Shown piece after piece: positions 1-10,983 of a stretch of 64,000 nt of DNA (position 1 is the stretch's first letter; each line of letters opens with the position of its first letter). Made by a program: the position numbers and the translations under genes. Origin of the DNA: Niabella ginsenosidivorans (GTDB lineage Bacteria > Bacteroidota > Bacteroidia > Chitinophagales > Chitinophagaceae); the NCBI RefSeq assembly GCF_001654455.1, contig NZ_CP015772.1, positions 4,464,001 to 4,528,000 of the forward strand. The letters run 5' to 3'. Under the pieces are notes generated by a model. That model was not told the DNA's origin, did no database searches, and was given only the letters and a program-made list of their open reading frames with translations.

Positions 1-333
1 AATGATAAAAAGAATAACATTTGTAAGCACATTTTTGGGTTCATTTCTTTTATAGTGTATCCTTGCTGCAAACGGCATAATGAAAGCAAGGCAGATAGCA
101 GCAACAGGCGTAAGCCAGACCGCAATATGAAGGTATACAGGTACAATCAACCCTATAACACCTGCTACTTCAGATATACCAATAAACTTTATAAAATACG
201 GATGTAGCCCCTCAACCCCTGTTTGCCCCATAGCTACTAATTTTTGTTCGGGCAATAACAGCTTGCAAACGCCTGAATAAAGAAAAGCGCCGGCCGCAAT
301 TATTTGCAAGACCCATAGAATACTATTGCTCAT
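1..333 (-). CDS. DoxX-like membrane protein, 3' end cut by the window
   Basis: Reading the minus strand from the ATG at 333 gives 111 open codons up to the window edge, with no stop, so the C-terminus lies outside. The N-terminus has a hydrophobic helix followed by SGVCKLL, then two more hydrophobic stretches and a basic loop (RIHYKRNEPKN). This layout matches small four-helix DoxX-like proteins, an inner-membrane family linked to quinone or thiosulfate redox chemistry in some members but mostly of unknown function. An AAAGG ribosome binding site lies just upstream of the ATG. A Bacteroidota-type -7 box and an FNR-type palindrome precede it. The IS110 element lies between this gene and the Crp/Fnr gene on the same strand. 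Confidence 0.75.
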   Translation of the reverse strand, partial: MSNSILWVLQIIAAGAFLYSGVCKLLLPEQKLVAMGQTGVEGLHPYFIKFIGISEVAGVIGLIVPVYLHIAVWLTPVAAICLAFIMPFAARIHYKRNEPKNVLTNVILFII

Positions 334-353
334 AACCTTTTATTTTTAAAATG

Positions 354-399
354 CAAAGGTCAGAACAACAATGAACAGCCCTTTTGATATATATCAAAA
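354..399 (-). promoter_or_regulatory. Promoter with FNR-type palindrome upstream of the DoxX-like gene
   Basis: Positions 382-399 form a perfect 18-bp palindrome, TTTTGATATATATCAAAA. It contains TTGAT-N4-ATCAA, the consensus of FNR/ANR-type operators. On the minus strand GACCTTTG (354-361) is one mismatch from the Bacteroidota -7 box TAnnTTTG. A start point near 350 would put the palindrome centre (390.5) at about -41, the usual class II activator position. Regulation by a Crp/Fnr protein is inference. Confidence 0.5.
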
Positions 400-547
400 A
401 ATCAGCCAGGGTCGTGCCAAGCCTCAATTTTCTCCCGCAGAATGCGCTGACTTACGCAGATAATCAAATCATTCTGCGCTTTTCTGCTAAATCTGCGGGA
501 AACATCGACTTACACTTTATTGTGCCAATGACAAGATATGTAATGCA

Positions 548-1859
548 CTATATTTCAACTAATTTCAAGTTGTGTTTTGTAGCCAGTTTCAATAAATACT
601 GTTGCTCGCGTTGCTTTAATTGCTGTTCATATTTAGCAGCTCCTTGTTCTAAATAAGCTGTCCCTTTAGTCAGTAAGTTATAAAATGCAATAGCAATTTT
701 TCTGGCTCCTGCTTTTATTGCAATTGCGGGACCTTTCCTGGTGCGTATTCTGCGTATAAATGTTCCAATGGCTATAGGTTTGCTATTGAGCAGCGATTGT
801 GCGATCTCCCTGAATATCTGGCCCACTCTGGAACTGTTTTTCATTTTTGCTTTCCTGCTGCGGCTGCCGCTTTGGTTATGACCAGGGGAAAGCCCGCACC
901 AGCTTACATAATGCTTTTCCGTAGGAAATCTACTCAGATCGGTACCTGTTTCTCCCAGCAGCTTCAACATAGAATAGTTGGTTACTCCCGGCAGACAGCC
1001 CGCATCTACACCGTATATATTGAGCAATTTTTGATTTAAATCCTTAATCATTGGCTTATGATGGCGTACGGGCTTCTCCTTATGTACCGGCGCTACAAAT
1101 GAACTACCTTGCTCCAGAAAAGAAAGCAACACTTCCATACGCTGATCTACTATGAGTATTTGCTGCTCATGAATTTTCCAAAGCTTGAGGTTCTGTTCCA
1201 ACAAGAACAGCCAGCTTTCATTGTAGTTGCCTTCTAAGGCCATCAATACCTCGTCTGCCTTTTTATCTTTTATACTTTTGTGACACAGGCTTAATAATAC
1301 CTTTCCGTCCCTTTCCCCTCTAAGGATCGCCTCTATCATACGGATACCACTGACACCAGTAATCTGAGAAATAACCTCCGTCAATTTGATGTTCATCAAC
1401 TCTAATGCCTTCTGCATTTTATTTACATAACTGCTGCCCATACTGATAATATCTTCCCGCTCCCGCATTAGCATCCGGAGTTCTTTCAATCTACCGGCCG
1501 GTATATAGCTTTGCCGTACCAATCCTGCACTAAACATTTTCTGCATCCAACAGGCATCCGCAACATCTGTCTTCCGACCTTTTACCTGCTTTACCTCTTT
1601 GGGATTTACCAGGCATACACAGAAACCGGCTTGCTCCAGCAGCTCATGCAGCGCAATCCAGTAGACGCCTGTAGCCTCCATACATACATTTTTTCACCTG
1701 CTGGCTCCTAAGATCTTCAATACACTTACGATAGCTAAACGTAAAAGTATCGTAACTTTTAACCGTAATCCCATCACAGGAAACGAAGATTTTCTTTGAG
1801 CCGATATCTATAGCGGCTGCACACGCATTGTGTTGTTCAAAACTGACTAAATTTGACAT
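548..1859 (-). pseudogene. IS110-family transposase, frameshifted
   Basis: Two overlapping minus-strand frames make up one DEDD (RuvC-like) transposase of about 430 residues. The first 71-residue frame carries AIDIGSKK with the first catalytic Asp. The second, open from 1681 to 548, carries MEATGVYW with the Glu, GRKTDVADA with the paired Asp residues, and the C-terminal Transposase_20 domain around LPGV, WCGLSPG and NQSGSRSRK with the candidate serine nucleophile. The frames are out of register at a run of six A (T on the + strand, 1689-1694). With five A the reading becomes QQVKNVCMEATGVYW, an uninterrupted family sequence. The break could be an inactivating insertion, a sequencing error, or a slippage site. 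Programmed frameshifting is not usual in this family. Confidence 0.85.
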
Positions 1860-1887
1860 AACTACTTTTTTAAGTATTAATTAAAAA

Positions 1888-2052
1888 AAGCAGGTTACAG
1901 CTCAAAGAGGTTCAATAAAAAAGCAATGTGCCAAACGGGAATGCTGCTGCAAACAGTATCACCAAACATTAATGCACCATTCTTTGAAGCAAGTGTCGAC
2001 AGGAGGTACAAAACACTAATCGATACGACGGCTACGCTGCTGTAACCTGCTT
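1888..2052 (-). ncRNA. Candidate IS110 bridge RNA
   Basis: A perfect 14-bp inverted repeat (AAGCAGGTTACAGC, 1888-1901 against 2039-2052) closes a 165-nt non-coding segment directly upstream of the transposase. In the sense of the transposase the closing stem is followed by a run of T (1882-1889), like an intrinsic terminator. Inside are two further stem-loops: AGTGT/ACACT enclosing 16 nt (1992-2017), and AATG-G-TGC pairing with GCACATT around a loop of about 42 nt (1925-1981). A closing stem with two internal loops in the upstream non-coding end is the architecture of bridge RNAs, whose loops pair with target and donor DNA. Which loop does which was not worked out. Confidence 0.5.
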
Positions 2053-2160
2053 CTTTCAAAGATACCACTTGTCATTACTCATTAATTTTGATCCCTAATT
2101 AACAAGTTGACATGACACTATAGGATAAAATTGACCTATGCAAGCTCTGGTTTTACAGGT

Positions 2161-2724
2161 TCAGACCTGCGAACGTATCCGACTCAATGTTTCCTGCGTA
2201 ATGCCCAGATAGGAAGCAATCATGCCCAGCGGCACTCTTTGTATAAAGGAAGGATTGGTTTGCATTAATACCCGGTAGCGTTCCAGAGCCGTTGCAAAGT
2301 GCAGGTCATCAAATTTCTGCTGCAATTGTATCAGTCCAGCCGATACGAGCTTTCTGAAAAGTGTTTCAATGTCGTGATAGCTGTTGCAAAGCTTATCCAG
2401 GTCATTATAGTGGAGCGCGTACAATACAGCATCCTCTAAAAGCTCAATGCCGCGCCTGTCCGGCTTTCGCGTAATAAAACTGATAATAGAGCAGGCAAAT
2501 GTATATTCATCACTGATCCAGTCTGTAATCGCTTTACCGTCTTTCAGATAATAGGTGCGCGTTAACCCGCTGTCAATAAAATAAGTAAAATTGCAAACGG
2601 TATCCGGCTTAACAAGTGTATACCCTTTGGGCAATACCTGTTTTCTCAGGTGCGCAGCCAGCTCCTGCCTGCTTTGTGCAGACAGGTGGGTATACTGAGA
2701 AACCGTTGAAAAGAAATTTTCCAT
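2161..2724 (-). CDS. Crp/Fnr-family transcriptional regulator
   Basis: This 187-residue protein has an N-terminal cyclic-nucleotide-binding-like beta-barrel (about 1-115), a connecting helix and a short C-terminal winged helix. This is the usual size of the many Bacteroidota Crp-like regulators without a known ligand. There is no cysteine cluster of the FNR iron-sulfur type. The recognition helix reads GITQETLSRIR; its E-T-L-S-R matches the E-x-x-S-R of FNR, which contacts TTGAT half-sites. A TTGAT-N4-ATCAA palindrome lies 1.8 kb downstream, before the DoxX-like gene, on the far side of the IS110 element. That it controls that gene is inference. It is on the same strand as the SRPBCC gene, 54 bases downstream of it. 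Confidence 0.85.
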   Translation of the reverse strand: MENFFSTVSQYTHLSAQSRQELAAHLRKQVLPKGYTLVKPDTVCNFTYFIDSGLTRTYYLKDGKAITDWISDEYTFACSIISFITRKPDRRGIELLEDAVLYALHYNDLDKLCNSYHDIETLFRKLVSAGLIQLQQKFDDLHFATALERYRVLMQTNPSFIQRVPLGMIASYLGITQETLSRIRSQV

Positions 2725-2778
2725 ATTGCCTCTATTCTTAAATGATTCAGTTTTTTTATTGTTATTTAAATTTTGCTT

Positions 2779-3705
2779 TCATCGGCCGGATCTCCATGCT
2801 TCAACAAACCCGGCATCAAAGCCCTCGTATTGTTTGGAAATGGGATTGCCCTTACCTGTTGTTATAAGCTGGTACAGGCTTTCGCCGATCAGCTCATCCC
2901 AGGCGGTTTTACATACTGTATAACATTCGCATTCCTGAACCAGCCCATGATGCGTAAAAAGTATCTGCGTTTGATCGCCTTTTCTTATAATATCAAAAAC
3001 AATTTTTGTGCCTTCCAGTTCTGCCTTATCCTGTGTAAAATTAAAAAAGAAGTCTTTTACAAACCATACGATCTTATCGTAAGGTCGCAGCTCAACAATT
3101 TTTAATTTCATTAAGTGAACGTCATTGTAATGATAAAATAATTCCGCCCCGGTTTTATTAGTGTTGCCTTCAATATTTTCAGACCACCAGTTTTTTATAT
3201 CATTAATAGCTTTAAATACTTCCCCGGGCGATTTATTTACAAGTATAGAGGTAGTGTATGAATGTTCATCCCCTGAAATGTCGTTGCCCTTTCCTGTCTC
3301 TATCAGTTTTTTTAAACTGTCTTTTATAAAAAAGTCCCAGGAGCTGGAGCAAACAGTGAAACATTCAAATTCCGGCACGAGCCCTACATGCGTAAATTTA
3401 ACTTCGGTACTGCCTGCTTTGTCAGCTATTTCAAAAACTATTTTCGTTCCGTCCCACTCGGTTTTATGTTTGAAAAATTCGTTGTGTGTTTCAATCACGT
3501 CCCAAACAATTTTTTGTGGCGTACAATGAGTGATACGCATTTTTGCAGTAAGGTATTTATCGCGGTAAACAAACACACTGTTCAACTGATCCGTACTTCC
3601 TTCAATATTTTCAGACCACCAGCCGCGTACATTATTAATACCGTCAAAAACTTCCTGTGGTGTTGCATCTGTTACGAACCTTGTTGTAAAATCCCGGGGT
3701 TTCAT
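2779..3705 (-). CDS. Double SRPBCC (AHSA1-like) domain protein
   Basis: The protein, about 308 residues, holds two tandem copies of an AHSA1/START-like domain. Each begins with a segment like TTRFVTDATPQEVFDGIN and contains RGWWSENIEG or KNWWSENIEG, then GTKIVF and a conserved TxxGLV-E-E-C-T-VC stretch, and ends near LI-TGKGN. These folds bind hydrophobic ligands or act as co-chaperone-like modules; the ligand here is unknown. I chose the ATG at 3705 (MKPRDF) because the homologous second domain starts equivalently; ATGs at 3711 and 3750 are in frame upstream. It probably arose by internal duplication of a single-domain gene such as the one at 25584. Confidence 0.85.
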   Translation of the reverse strand: MKPRDFTTRFVTDATPQEVFDGINNVRGWWSENIEGSTDQLNSVFVYRDKYLTAKMRITHCTPQKIVWDVIETHNEFFKHKTEWDGTKIVFEIADKAGSTEVKFTHVGLVPEFECFTVCSSSWDFFIKDSLKKLIETGKGNDISGDEHSYTTSILVNKSPGEVFKAINDIKNWWSENIEGNTNKTGAELFYHYNDVHLMKLKIVELRPYDKIVWFVKDFFFNFTQDKAELEGTKIVFDIIRKGDQTQILFTHHGLVQECECYTVCKTAWDELIGESLYQLITTGKGNPISKQYEGFDAGFVEAWRSGR

Positions 3706-4302
3706 GATCATTTTTTTTATTATAATTAATGTATCACGTTCCGGGTTCAAAGTTACAGACAGCCATGTAACGGGCAGAGGGTAAAACGGACATTATCAAG
3801 GGCTGATCCAGACAATCCGGAGTAATATGCTCTGCATGGACGGCATAAGGGCGATTTATAAAACAGCCAGCTATCCACCAACAAAAGAGGATGTATCAAA
3901 AGTCGTTATTGCGAGTTTTTTATTTGCGTGGCCCGTCCGATTTCCGGGCAGGCAAAAGCATCTGAACGTTCGGATGAGGTGATGACATTATAATCTTCCG
4001 TCACCTTGCGAATCCCGCGACAGTGGGAGAAGTCGAAAGGTCTCCAAGTTGAAGAGATGCTTCGGCTACGCTCAGCATGACGAAAGTATAATTGATCCCC
4101 AATGCATAATACAACATGTCAGTGGCAGCGCAACGCCCGCCTGTACCATTCGGGCAAGCTTTAGTCTATATGACGATTTTCCGCCACCGTTAGTGTTGAG
4201 CACGGTTTATGAGCAAAGGAAAGACACCAACGGCATAACAGCGTTTGCTGGTGTTGCTGCTATTGCTACGAAGCCTCCGCGCAAAACTAACAAAAGCGCA
4301 AA
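3706..4302. other. Repeat-rich spacer without a gene
   Basis: I see no credible gene. The segment is a patchwork of interspersed repeat fragments (for example GAACGTTCGGATGA near 3964, and the unit at 4027-4126) and a 3' remainder rich in GCC/GTT. An open frame on the + strand crosses into katG antisense and has no family-like features. Confidence 0.6.
4027..4126 (+). repeat. Interspersed repeat, copy 1
   Basis: It starts with GAAGTCGAAAGGTCTC and contains GCTTCGGCTACGCTC, GACGAAAGTATAATTGATCC and AATGCATAAT, then GTCAGTGGCA. The same blocks in the same order and orientation occur at 7184-7316. Related fragments occur near 521-535 and 58290-58335. Confidence 0.7.
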
Positions 4303-4331
4303 ACTTAAAAAGGCAGCCCGTTCAGGCTGCC
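4303..4331 (-). terminator. Rho-independent terminator of katG
   Basis: On the minus strand, 27 bases after the katG stop, GGCAGCC pairs with GGCTGCC around a 6-base loop and is followed by TTTTTAAGTTT. Confidence 0.85.
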
Positions 4332-4357
4332 TCTTCTGTTATTCTTGTAGGGGTGAC

Positions 4358-6646
<2,289 letters not shown>

Positions 6647-6699
6647 TTATTTTTTAGGAACTGCTGGTTGCTGTTCAAAACGCAATCATTTCAATAAAA

Positions 6700-6731
6700 C
6701 AAACTTATGCTAATTAATACATAAACACAAT
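6700..6731 (-). promoter_or_regulatory. katG promoter
   Basis: On the minus strand TAAGTTTG (6700-6707) matches the Bacteroidota -7 box TAnnTTTG exactly. ATTG (6728-6731) lies 20 bases upstream as a partial -33 box. The katG ATG is 65 bases downstream. Confidence 0.5.
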
Positions 6732-6750
6732 CGATTAATTTTATAATTTC

Positions 6751-6765
6751 ATAGATTAAAACTAT
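6751..6765. promoter_or_regulatory. OxyR-like site upstream of katG
   Basis: ATAGATTAAAACTAT fits one half of the OxyR consensus, ATAG-N7-CTAT with the T and A at the conserved inner positions. A degenerate second half (ATAA-N7-CGAT on the minus strand) lies toward katG. It sits about 20 bases upstream of the -33 position, suited to an activator. OxyR itself is not in this window. Confidence 0.4.
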
Positions 6766-7592
6766 ACAAACAAGAACCTTCTCAAAGCCGTTACCGGCTG
6801 CTGAGCAACTCATACCCGGGTTCAGAATAAGACACCTATACTATACTGATCAGGGGCTGACCAAAAAGTAATGTCAGCCTGAGCGTCAGGCTGTTAATGA
6901 AGAGTGTTGCATTATGCTGAAAACCAACAACATACAAAATAATCGTTTCGACCATAGCGAAGTATAGCGGAGAACATTTGCACCGAAGGTAAATCTCTAC
7001 AAAAGTTCGAGCCCCGTCCGTCCGGCGTTCAGCCGGGCAGGCTTCGGGTCCGCTTTGCGCCTGCCAATGACATATGTGTTATTGTTTTGAAAAGCAATCT
7101 TTCTTTTTTGTCATGCCGGGTTTTTTATTTGTGCTGCAAAAACAATATGGCAATGACAAATCTTCCTATCGTCATCCTGCGGAAGAAGTCGAAGGATCTC
7201 TCAATCATCGAGCACTTCAATATTTCAGAGACTCCCCGGCTTCGCTCGGATCCGAACATTCGGATGACGAAAGTATTATTGATCCTCAATGCATAATTCC
7301 ATCTGTCATTGGCAACTTGTTCCGGCATCTATTTATTGCTCACCTGGGCCCTGAAATAAAACAGATCCCGGAACAGGTCCGGGACATCTTCAGGGTGACG
7401 GTAAAAAGGTTCGTCATTTCAAAGAACTTGATCTGCGGTTATTTGTGCCTCAATATGGCAATCAGGGAGGCTTTGGAGCTGCCCCGCTTTCTAATACAGG
7501 AAACGCCGCAAGAATGCCTTTTAGTGTTTAACACTTTCCCTGAGAATGAAAATTCAGAATTTCTCCTAAATCGCTTTCTACTTTAGCGGGTT
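6766..7592. other. Repeat-rich spacer without a gene
   Basis: More than 800 bases between katG and the next gene hold only interspersed repeat fragments, including the full unit at 7184-7316 and GCCAATGACA near 7062. An open frame of 170 codons at 7074-7586 runs through the repeats and has no recognisable family features, so I do not call it a gene. Confidence 0.6.
7184..7316 (+). repeat. Interspersed repeat, copy 2
   Basis: It has the same block order and orientation as the copy at 4027-4126: GAAGTCGAAGGATCTC, GGCTTCGCTC, GACGAAAGTATTATTGATCC, AATGCATAAT, GTCATTGGCA. A central insertion makes it longer. The two copies flank katG as imperfect direct repeats. Confidence 0.7.
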
Positions 7593-9692
7593 ATGAATGT
7601 TGGTGCGTTGTTGTTTCCGCTAAAAAAATTTGCTCCGGTAAGAATATTGTTGCTCATTGCCATCGGAATAGCTTTTATTACCAGGCTGGTACTATTGCTC
7701 AGCTTCTGGCACCCAATAGCCCCCGGCTTCAGCAATATACTCACAAGCTTTATCATTGGCTTTGTATACGATGCAGTGGTATCCATACTGCTCACCACAC
7801 CTTTCCTGCTCCAGATAGCTTTTACAACTAATTATATCTATACCAATAAGGGAAAATGGATCACCATTTTCTTTTTCGTGGTAGTATTATCGGTGGTTGG
7901 TTTCACGTCCCTGGTTCCCAAAGAATTTAACAGTGACCTGTACCATTCGCTTATTGGCTATCTTATTGCCCGCTTTGCCATATTTCTGTTTCTGCTGCAG
8001 CGCTCCTTTTCCTTTCGGCTGAAATGGAGAAGCGGGGTGTTAAAACTATTTTTCTTTATTACGGTTTTTCTGTTGGTCTCTAATGCGGTAAGCGAATGGT
8101 TCTTCTGGAATGAGTTTGCCTCCCGCTATAATTTTATTGCAGTAGATTATCTGATCTATACCAATGAGGTGATCGGAAATATACGGGAGTCTTACCCGCT
8201 GTTTCCCATTATAACAGGTGTGCTGCTGCTCAGCGCAGCGATCTTTTATTTTACATCCGGGCCAATAGCCTGCTCCGTAAGAACGCCGCTGGCCTTTTTA
8301 AAAAGGCTGCTGTTTGCAGCAATAATGATAGCAGCAGGACTGCTGCTGGCCCGGGTCATACCGCCACAATGGAAATATTTTAGCCGCAACACGTATGTGA
8401 ACGAGCTTGCGGGCAATGGCATTTATGATTTTGTACAGGCTTTTAAAAAGAATGAGCTGGATTTTTATACCTATTACAGAACCTTACCAGACACAACGGC
8501 CTTTAAGCTGGTAAGAGAACAACTGGGTATGCCCAACAGCCGGTATATGCCCCCTGACCTTACCAATCTGCGGCGCAGCATAAGGGATAGCTTACCGGAA
8601 AGGAAAATGAACGTGGCGCTCATTAGCATTGAAAGTTTAAGCGCTTCATTTATGCAGGCATTTGGAGACAGCAGCCATATAACTCCGCAACTGGATGCGC
8701 TGGCCAGCCGTGGTATGTTCTTTACCCGGCTCTATGCTTCCGGCACACGTACCGTTCGCGGGCTGGAGGCCCTGTCGCTTTCCATACCCCCGCTGCCGGG
8801 CCAGAGCATTATAAAAAGGCCGGATAATGAAGGACTGTACAATATAGGCGCTGTTCTCAAAAGCAAAGGCTATATTACACAATATCTTTATGGTGGCTTC
8901 GGGTATTTTGATAATATGAACTATTTCTTCGGGCATAATGGTTATGAAGTGCTGGACAGAAAAGCGCTGAAGCCTTCAGAAATACATTATGCCAATATCT
9001 GGGGAGTAGCAGATGAAGACCTGTTTACACTGGCTTTAAGAACGATGGATTCAGACAACTTAAAACAGCAGCCTTTCTTCATCCATATAATGACCGTATC
9101 CAATCACAGGCCTTATACTTATCCCGCAGGGCGCATCAACATTCCTCCATCGGCACATAGCAGGCAGGGCGCAGTAAAATATACGGATTATGCCATCGGC
9201 AATTTTATAAAGCAGGCAGCACAAAAGCCCTGGTTTAAAAATACGCTGTTTGTGATCGTAGCGGATCATTGTGCTTCCAGCGCCGGCAGACAGGAACTGC
9301 CGCTGCCCGGTTACCACATTCCCCTGATCATTTACGCGCCCGGGATTGTTCAACCCCGGCAGGTGAATGCATTGATGGGGCAGATCGATATTGCGCCTAC
9401 CATTCTGGGGCTGCTTCACTTAAATTACACTTCCTTGTTCTACGGAAACGATATACTGAAAACGCCCCCGCAAAAGCAAAGAGCCTTCATCAGTACCTAC
9501 CAGGGACTGGGCTACCTGAAATCAGACACGCTTATTGTACAATCGCCGGTTAAAAAAATCAGCGCATACAAAATAGATCCGGTTACAAAAGAACAGCAGG
9601 AAATTGCACCTCCCGGCCAGCTGGTCAATGAAGCAATCGCTTATTACCAAACCGCTGCCTGGCTGATCCGGCACAGGAAATACCGGTTTTAA
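7593..9692 (+). CDS. LtaS-like sulfatase-fold membrane enzyme
   Basis: This 699-residue protein has five or six transmembrane helices in its first 260 residues and an extracytoplasmic alkaline-phosphatase/sulfatase-fold domain from about residue 335. The domain shows the metal-binding start ALISIESLS (E347), a threonine nucleophile region ASGTRTVRGLEA (T387), a Trp/Gly-rich middle and VIVADHCASS, whose DH binds metal. This is the layout of lipoteichoic-acid-synthase-like phosphoglycerol transferases. In Gram-negative bacteria such proteins add phosphoglycerol or phosphoethanolamine to envelope glycans or lipids, so the exact substrate is not known. It stands alone between two long spacers. 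Confidence 0.9.
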   Translation: MNVGALLFPLKKFAPVRILLLIAIGIAFITRLVLLLSFWHPIAPGFSNILTSFIIGFVYDAVVSILLTTPFLLQIAFTTNYIYTNKGKWITIFFFVVVLSVVGFTSLVPKEFNSDLYHSLIGYLIARFAIFLFLLQRSFSFRLKWRSGVLKLFFFITVFLLVSNAVSEWFFWNEFASRYNFIAVDYLIYTNEVIGNIRESYPLFPIITGVLLLSAAIFYFTSGPIACSVRTPLAFLKRLLFAAIMIAAGLLLARVIPPQWKYFSRNTYVNELAGNGIYDFVQAFKKNELDFYTYYRTLPDTTAFKLVREQLGMPNSRYMPPDLTNLRRSIRDSLPERKMNVALISIESLSASFMQAFGDSSHITPQLDALASRGMFFTRLYASGTRTVRGLEALSLSIPPLPGQSIIKRPDNEGLYNIGAVLKSKGYITQYLYGGFGYFDNMNYFFGHNGYEVLDRKALKPSEIHYANIWGVADEDLFTLALRTMDSDNLKQQPFFIHIMTVSNHRPYTYPAGRINIPPSAHSRQGAVKYTDYAIGNFIKQAAQKPWFKNTLFVIVADHCASSAGRQELPLPGYHIPLIIYAPGIVQPRQVNALMGQIDIAPTILGLLHLNYTSLFYGNDILKTPPQKQRAFISTYQGLGYLKSDTLIVQSPVKKISAYKIDPVTKEQQEIAPPGQLVNEAIAYYQTAAWLIRHRKYRF

Positions 9693-10311
9693 CTATACCC
9701 GTTTTAACCCAATATGCAGATTCCGGCTTCTATTTCATTTTGGCGGGATTTAAAGAACCAATAATACGCAAGTGAAATTTATTACAGATCTAAACAAAGC
9801 ATTGCGGCTAAGTAGCCAGAGCATTAAAAGGTTCCCAAAAGCAGATGGATCTATTTTAGGATAGGGCATTCCCGACATCCCGGAAGAATCAAAAGAAAGG
9901 GCGGGTGCCATTCAATGCTCCCGCAGAACGCGCTGAATAACGCTGACAGCCAGACCATCTGCGCTTCCGCCAATGGTGGAAGCCTGCGTTCCGAAGGTTC
10001 GGAACAGCGGGACATAACATGCAAGTGAAATTCATTACAGACCAACAAAAAAAGCGTTGCGTTTTCTGAAAACCTTTCGGTCTGATTAAAAATGTCACTT
10101 CCGTATAACCCGTTTATTCCAAAAAATACCATAAATAGGTGATTGCCCCGGCCGGTGCAGACCGCTACCTTTAGATAAAAATGACGGTTGTACTATGAAG
10201 GGAATGCATTTGCCTGTTGCTCAGAAGCGGCATGCGCTTCCATAAAACGGGAACAGGATGCTTATGCCGTATTTTGTATACAACTGCTTAAAACCATCAA
10301 TATAAAAGACC
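9693..10311. other. Spacer with short repeats, no gene
   Basis: It contains a pair of related segments, AAGTGAAATTTATTACAGA near 9772 and AAGTGAAATTCATTACAGA near 10022, each followed by a GCATTGCG/GCGTTGCG block. It also has a CTCCCGCAGAACGCGCTGA unit near 9919, similar to CTCCCGCAGAATGCGCTGA near 432. Short open frames are not convincing. Confidence 0.55.
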
Positions 10312-10926
10312 ATGCTCTCATACACACCCGAATTAAAAAACAGCTACCGGCATCTGTTCAATATCTGTACAATAAAGAACGAGAAGGTGGCCGTAGTAAA
10401 CAGGATCGTACAGAAAATATTTAATAACAAGGTACGGTATACCAATGTAGCCCATGTTCTTTCAATGCCCTGGTATGTTATTGCCGTTATCCACAGTATG
10501 GAGGCTGATCTGAATTTTAACTGCCATTTGCACAACGGGGATCCTCTTACGGCCCGTACCGTGCATGCACCGGCCGGCCGGCCTTTAACAGGCACCCCGC
10601 CTTTTCCCTGGGAATTCAGTGCTGTAGATGCTTTGAAATTTGATGGCTTTGACCAGTGGGCAGACTGGAGCCTTGCCGGTATTTGCTATAAGCTGGAAAA
10701 ATACAATGGCACCGGCTACCGGGCTTTTCTGATCAACTCCCCCTATTTATGGAGCGGCAGCAACCTGTATGCATGCGGAAAGTATATAGCGGATGGAACA
10801 TTTTCTCGTACAGCTGTATCGGGGCAGATAGGCGCAATGGTCTTATTAAAAGACATGAGCACAAAAGGCCTGATCACCTTTCAGAATGCTATAATCACCG
10901 CCCCGGAAGTGCCTCATTCATCATAG
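10312..10926 (+). CDS. Putative lysozyme-like protein
   Basis: This 204-residue protein has no signal peptide or membrane helix. The conserved-looking core is MPWYVIAVIHSMEADLNF, then HLHNGDPLTARTVHAPAGRP and a C-terminal stretch around WADWSLAGICYKLEKYNG and GYRAF. From memory this resembles phage- and plasmid-type peptidoglycan hydrolases, with the Glu of HSMEA as a likely general acid; I could not test that. It lies 57 bases upstream of the patatin gene on the same strand, so the two may be co-transcribed. The lack of an export signal leaves open whether it is delivered by another route or acts on something other than the wall. Confidence 0.6.
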   Translation: MLSYTPELKNSYRHLFNICTIKNEKVAVVNRIVQKIFNNKVRYTNVAHVLSMPWYVIAVIHSMEADLNFNCHLHNGDPLTARTVHAPAGRPLTGTPPFPWEFSAVDALKFDGFDQWADWSLAGICYKLEKYNGTGYRAFLINSPYLWSGSNLYACGKYIADGTFSRTAVSGQIGAMVLLKDMSTKGLITFQNAIITAPEVPHSS

Positions 10927-10983
10927 GGCATTCGACAGGTGCATCATTCGCTATTAAAATTCACTATTCAACAACGTTCTTTT

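Larger units (their letters stand above)
527..2076 (-). mobile_element. IS110-family insertion sequence, approximate limits
   Basis: The element consists of the transposase (548-1859) and a non-coding block upstream of it (1860 to about 2076) able to encode a structured RNA, the arrangement of the IS110 group. IS110 elements have no terminal inverted repeats and make no target duplication, so the ends cannot be fixed from one copy. The limits given use a 9-bp inverted pair, AATGACAAG (527-535) and CTTGTCATT (2068-2076), which may be chance. The element separates the Crp/Fnr gene from the DoxX-like gene, both on the minus strand. Confidence 0.6.

Noticed and set aside
527-2076. The 9-bp AATGACAAG/CTTGTCATT pair as terminal inverted repeats of the IS
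   Set aside because: IS110 elements lack terminal inverted repeats, and similar words (GCCAATGACA, GTCATTGGCA) occur in the interspersed repeats; used only as rough limits.
7074-7586. Open frame of 170 codons on the + strand
   Set aside because: It runs through interspersed repeats, has no domain-like pattern and no ribosome binding site.
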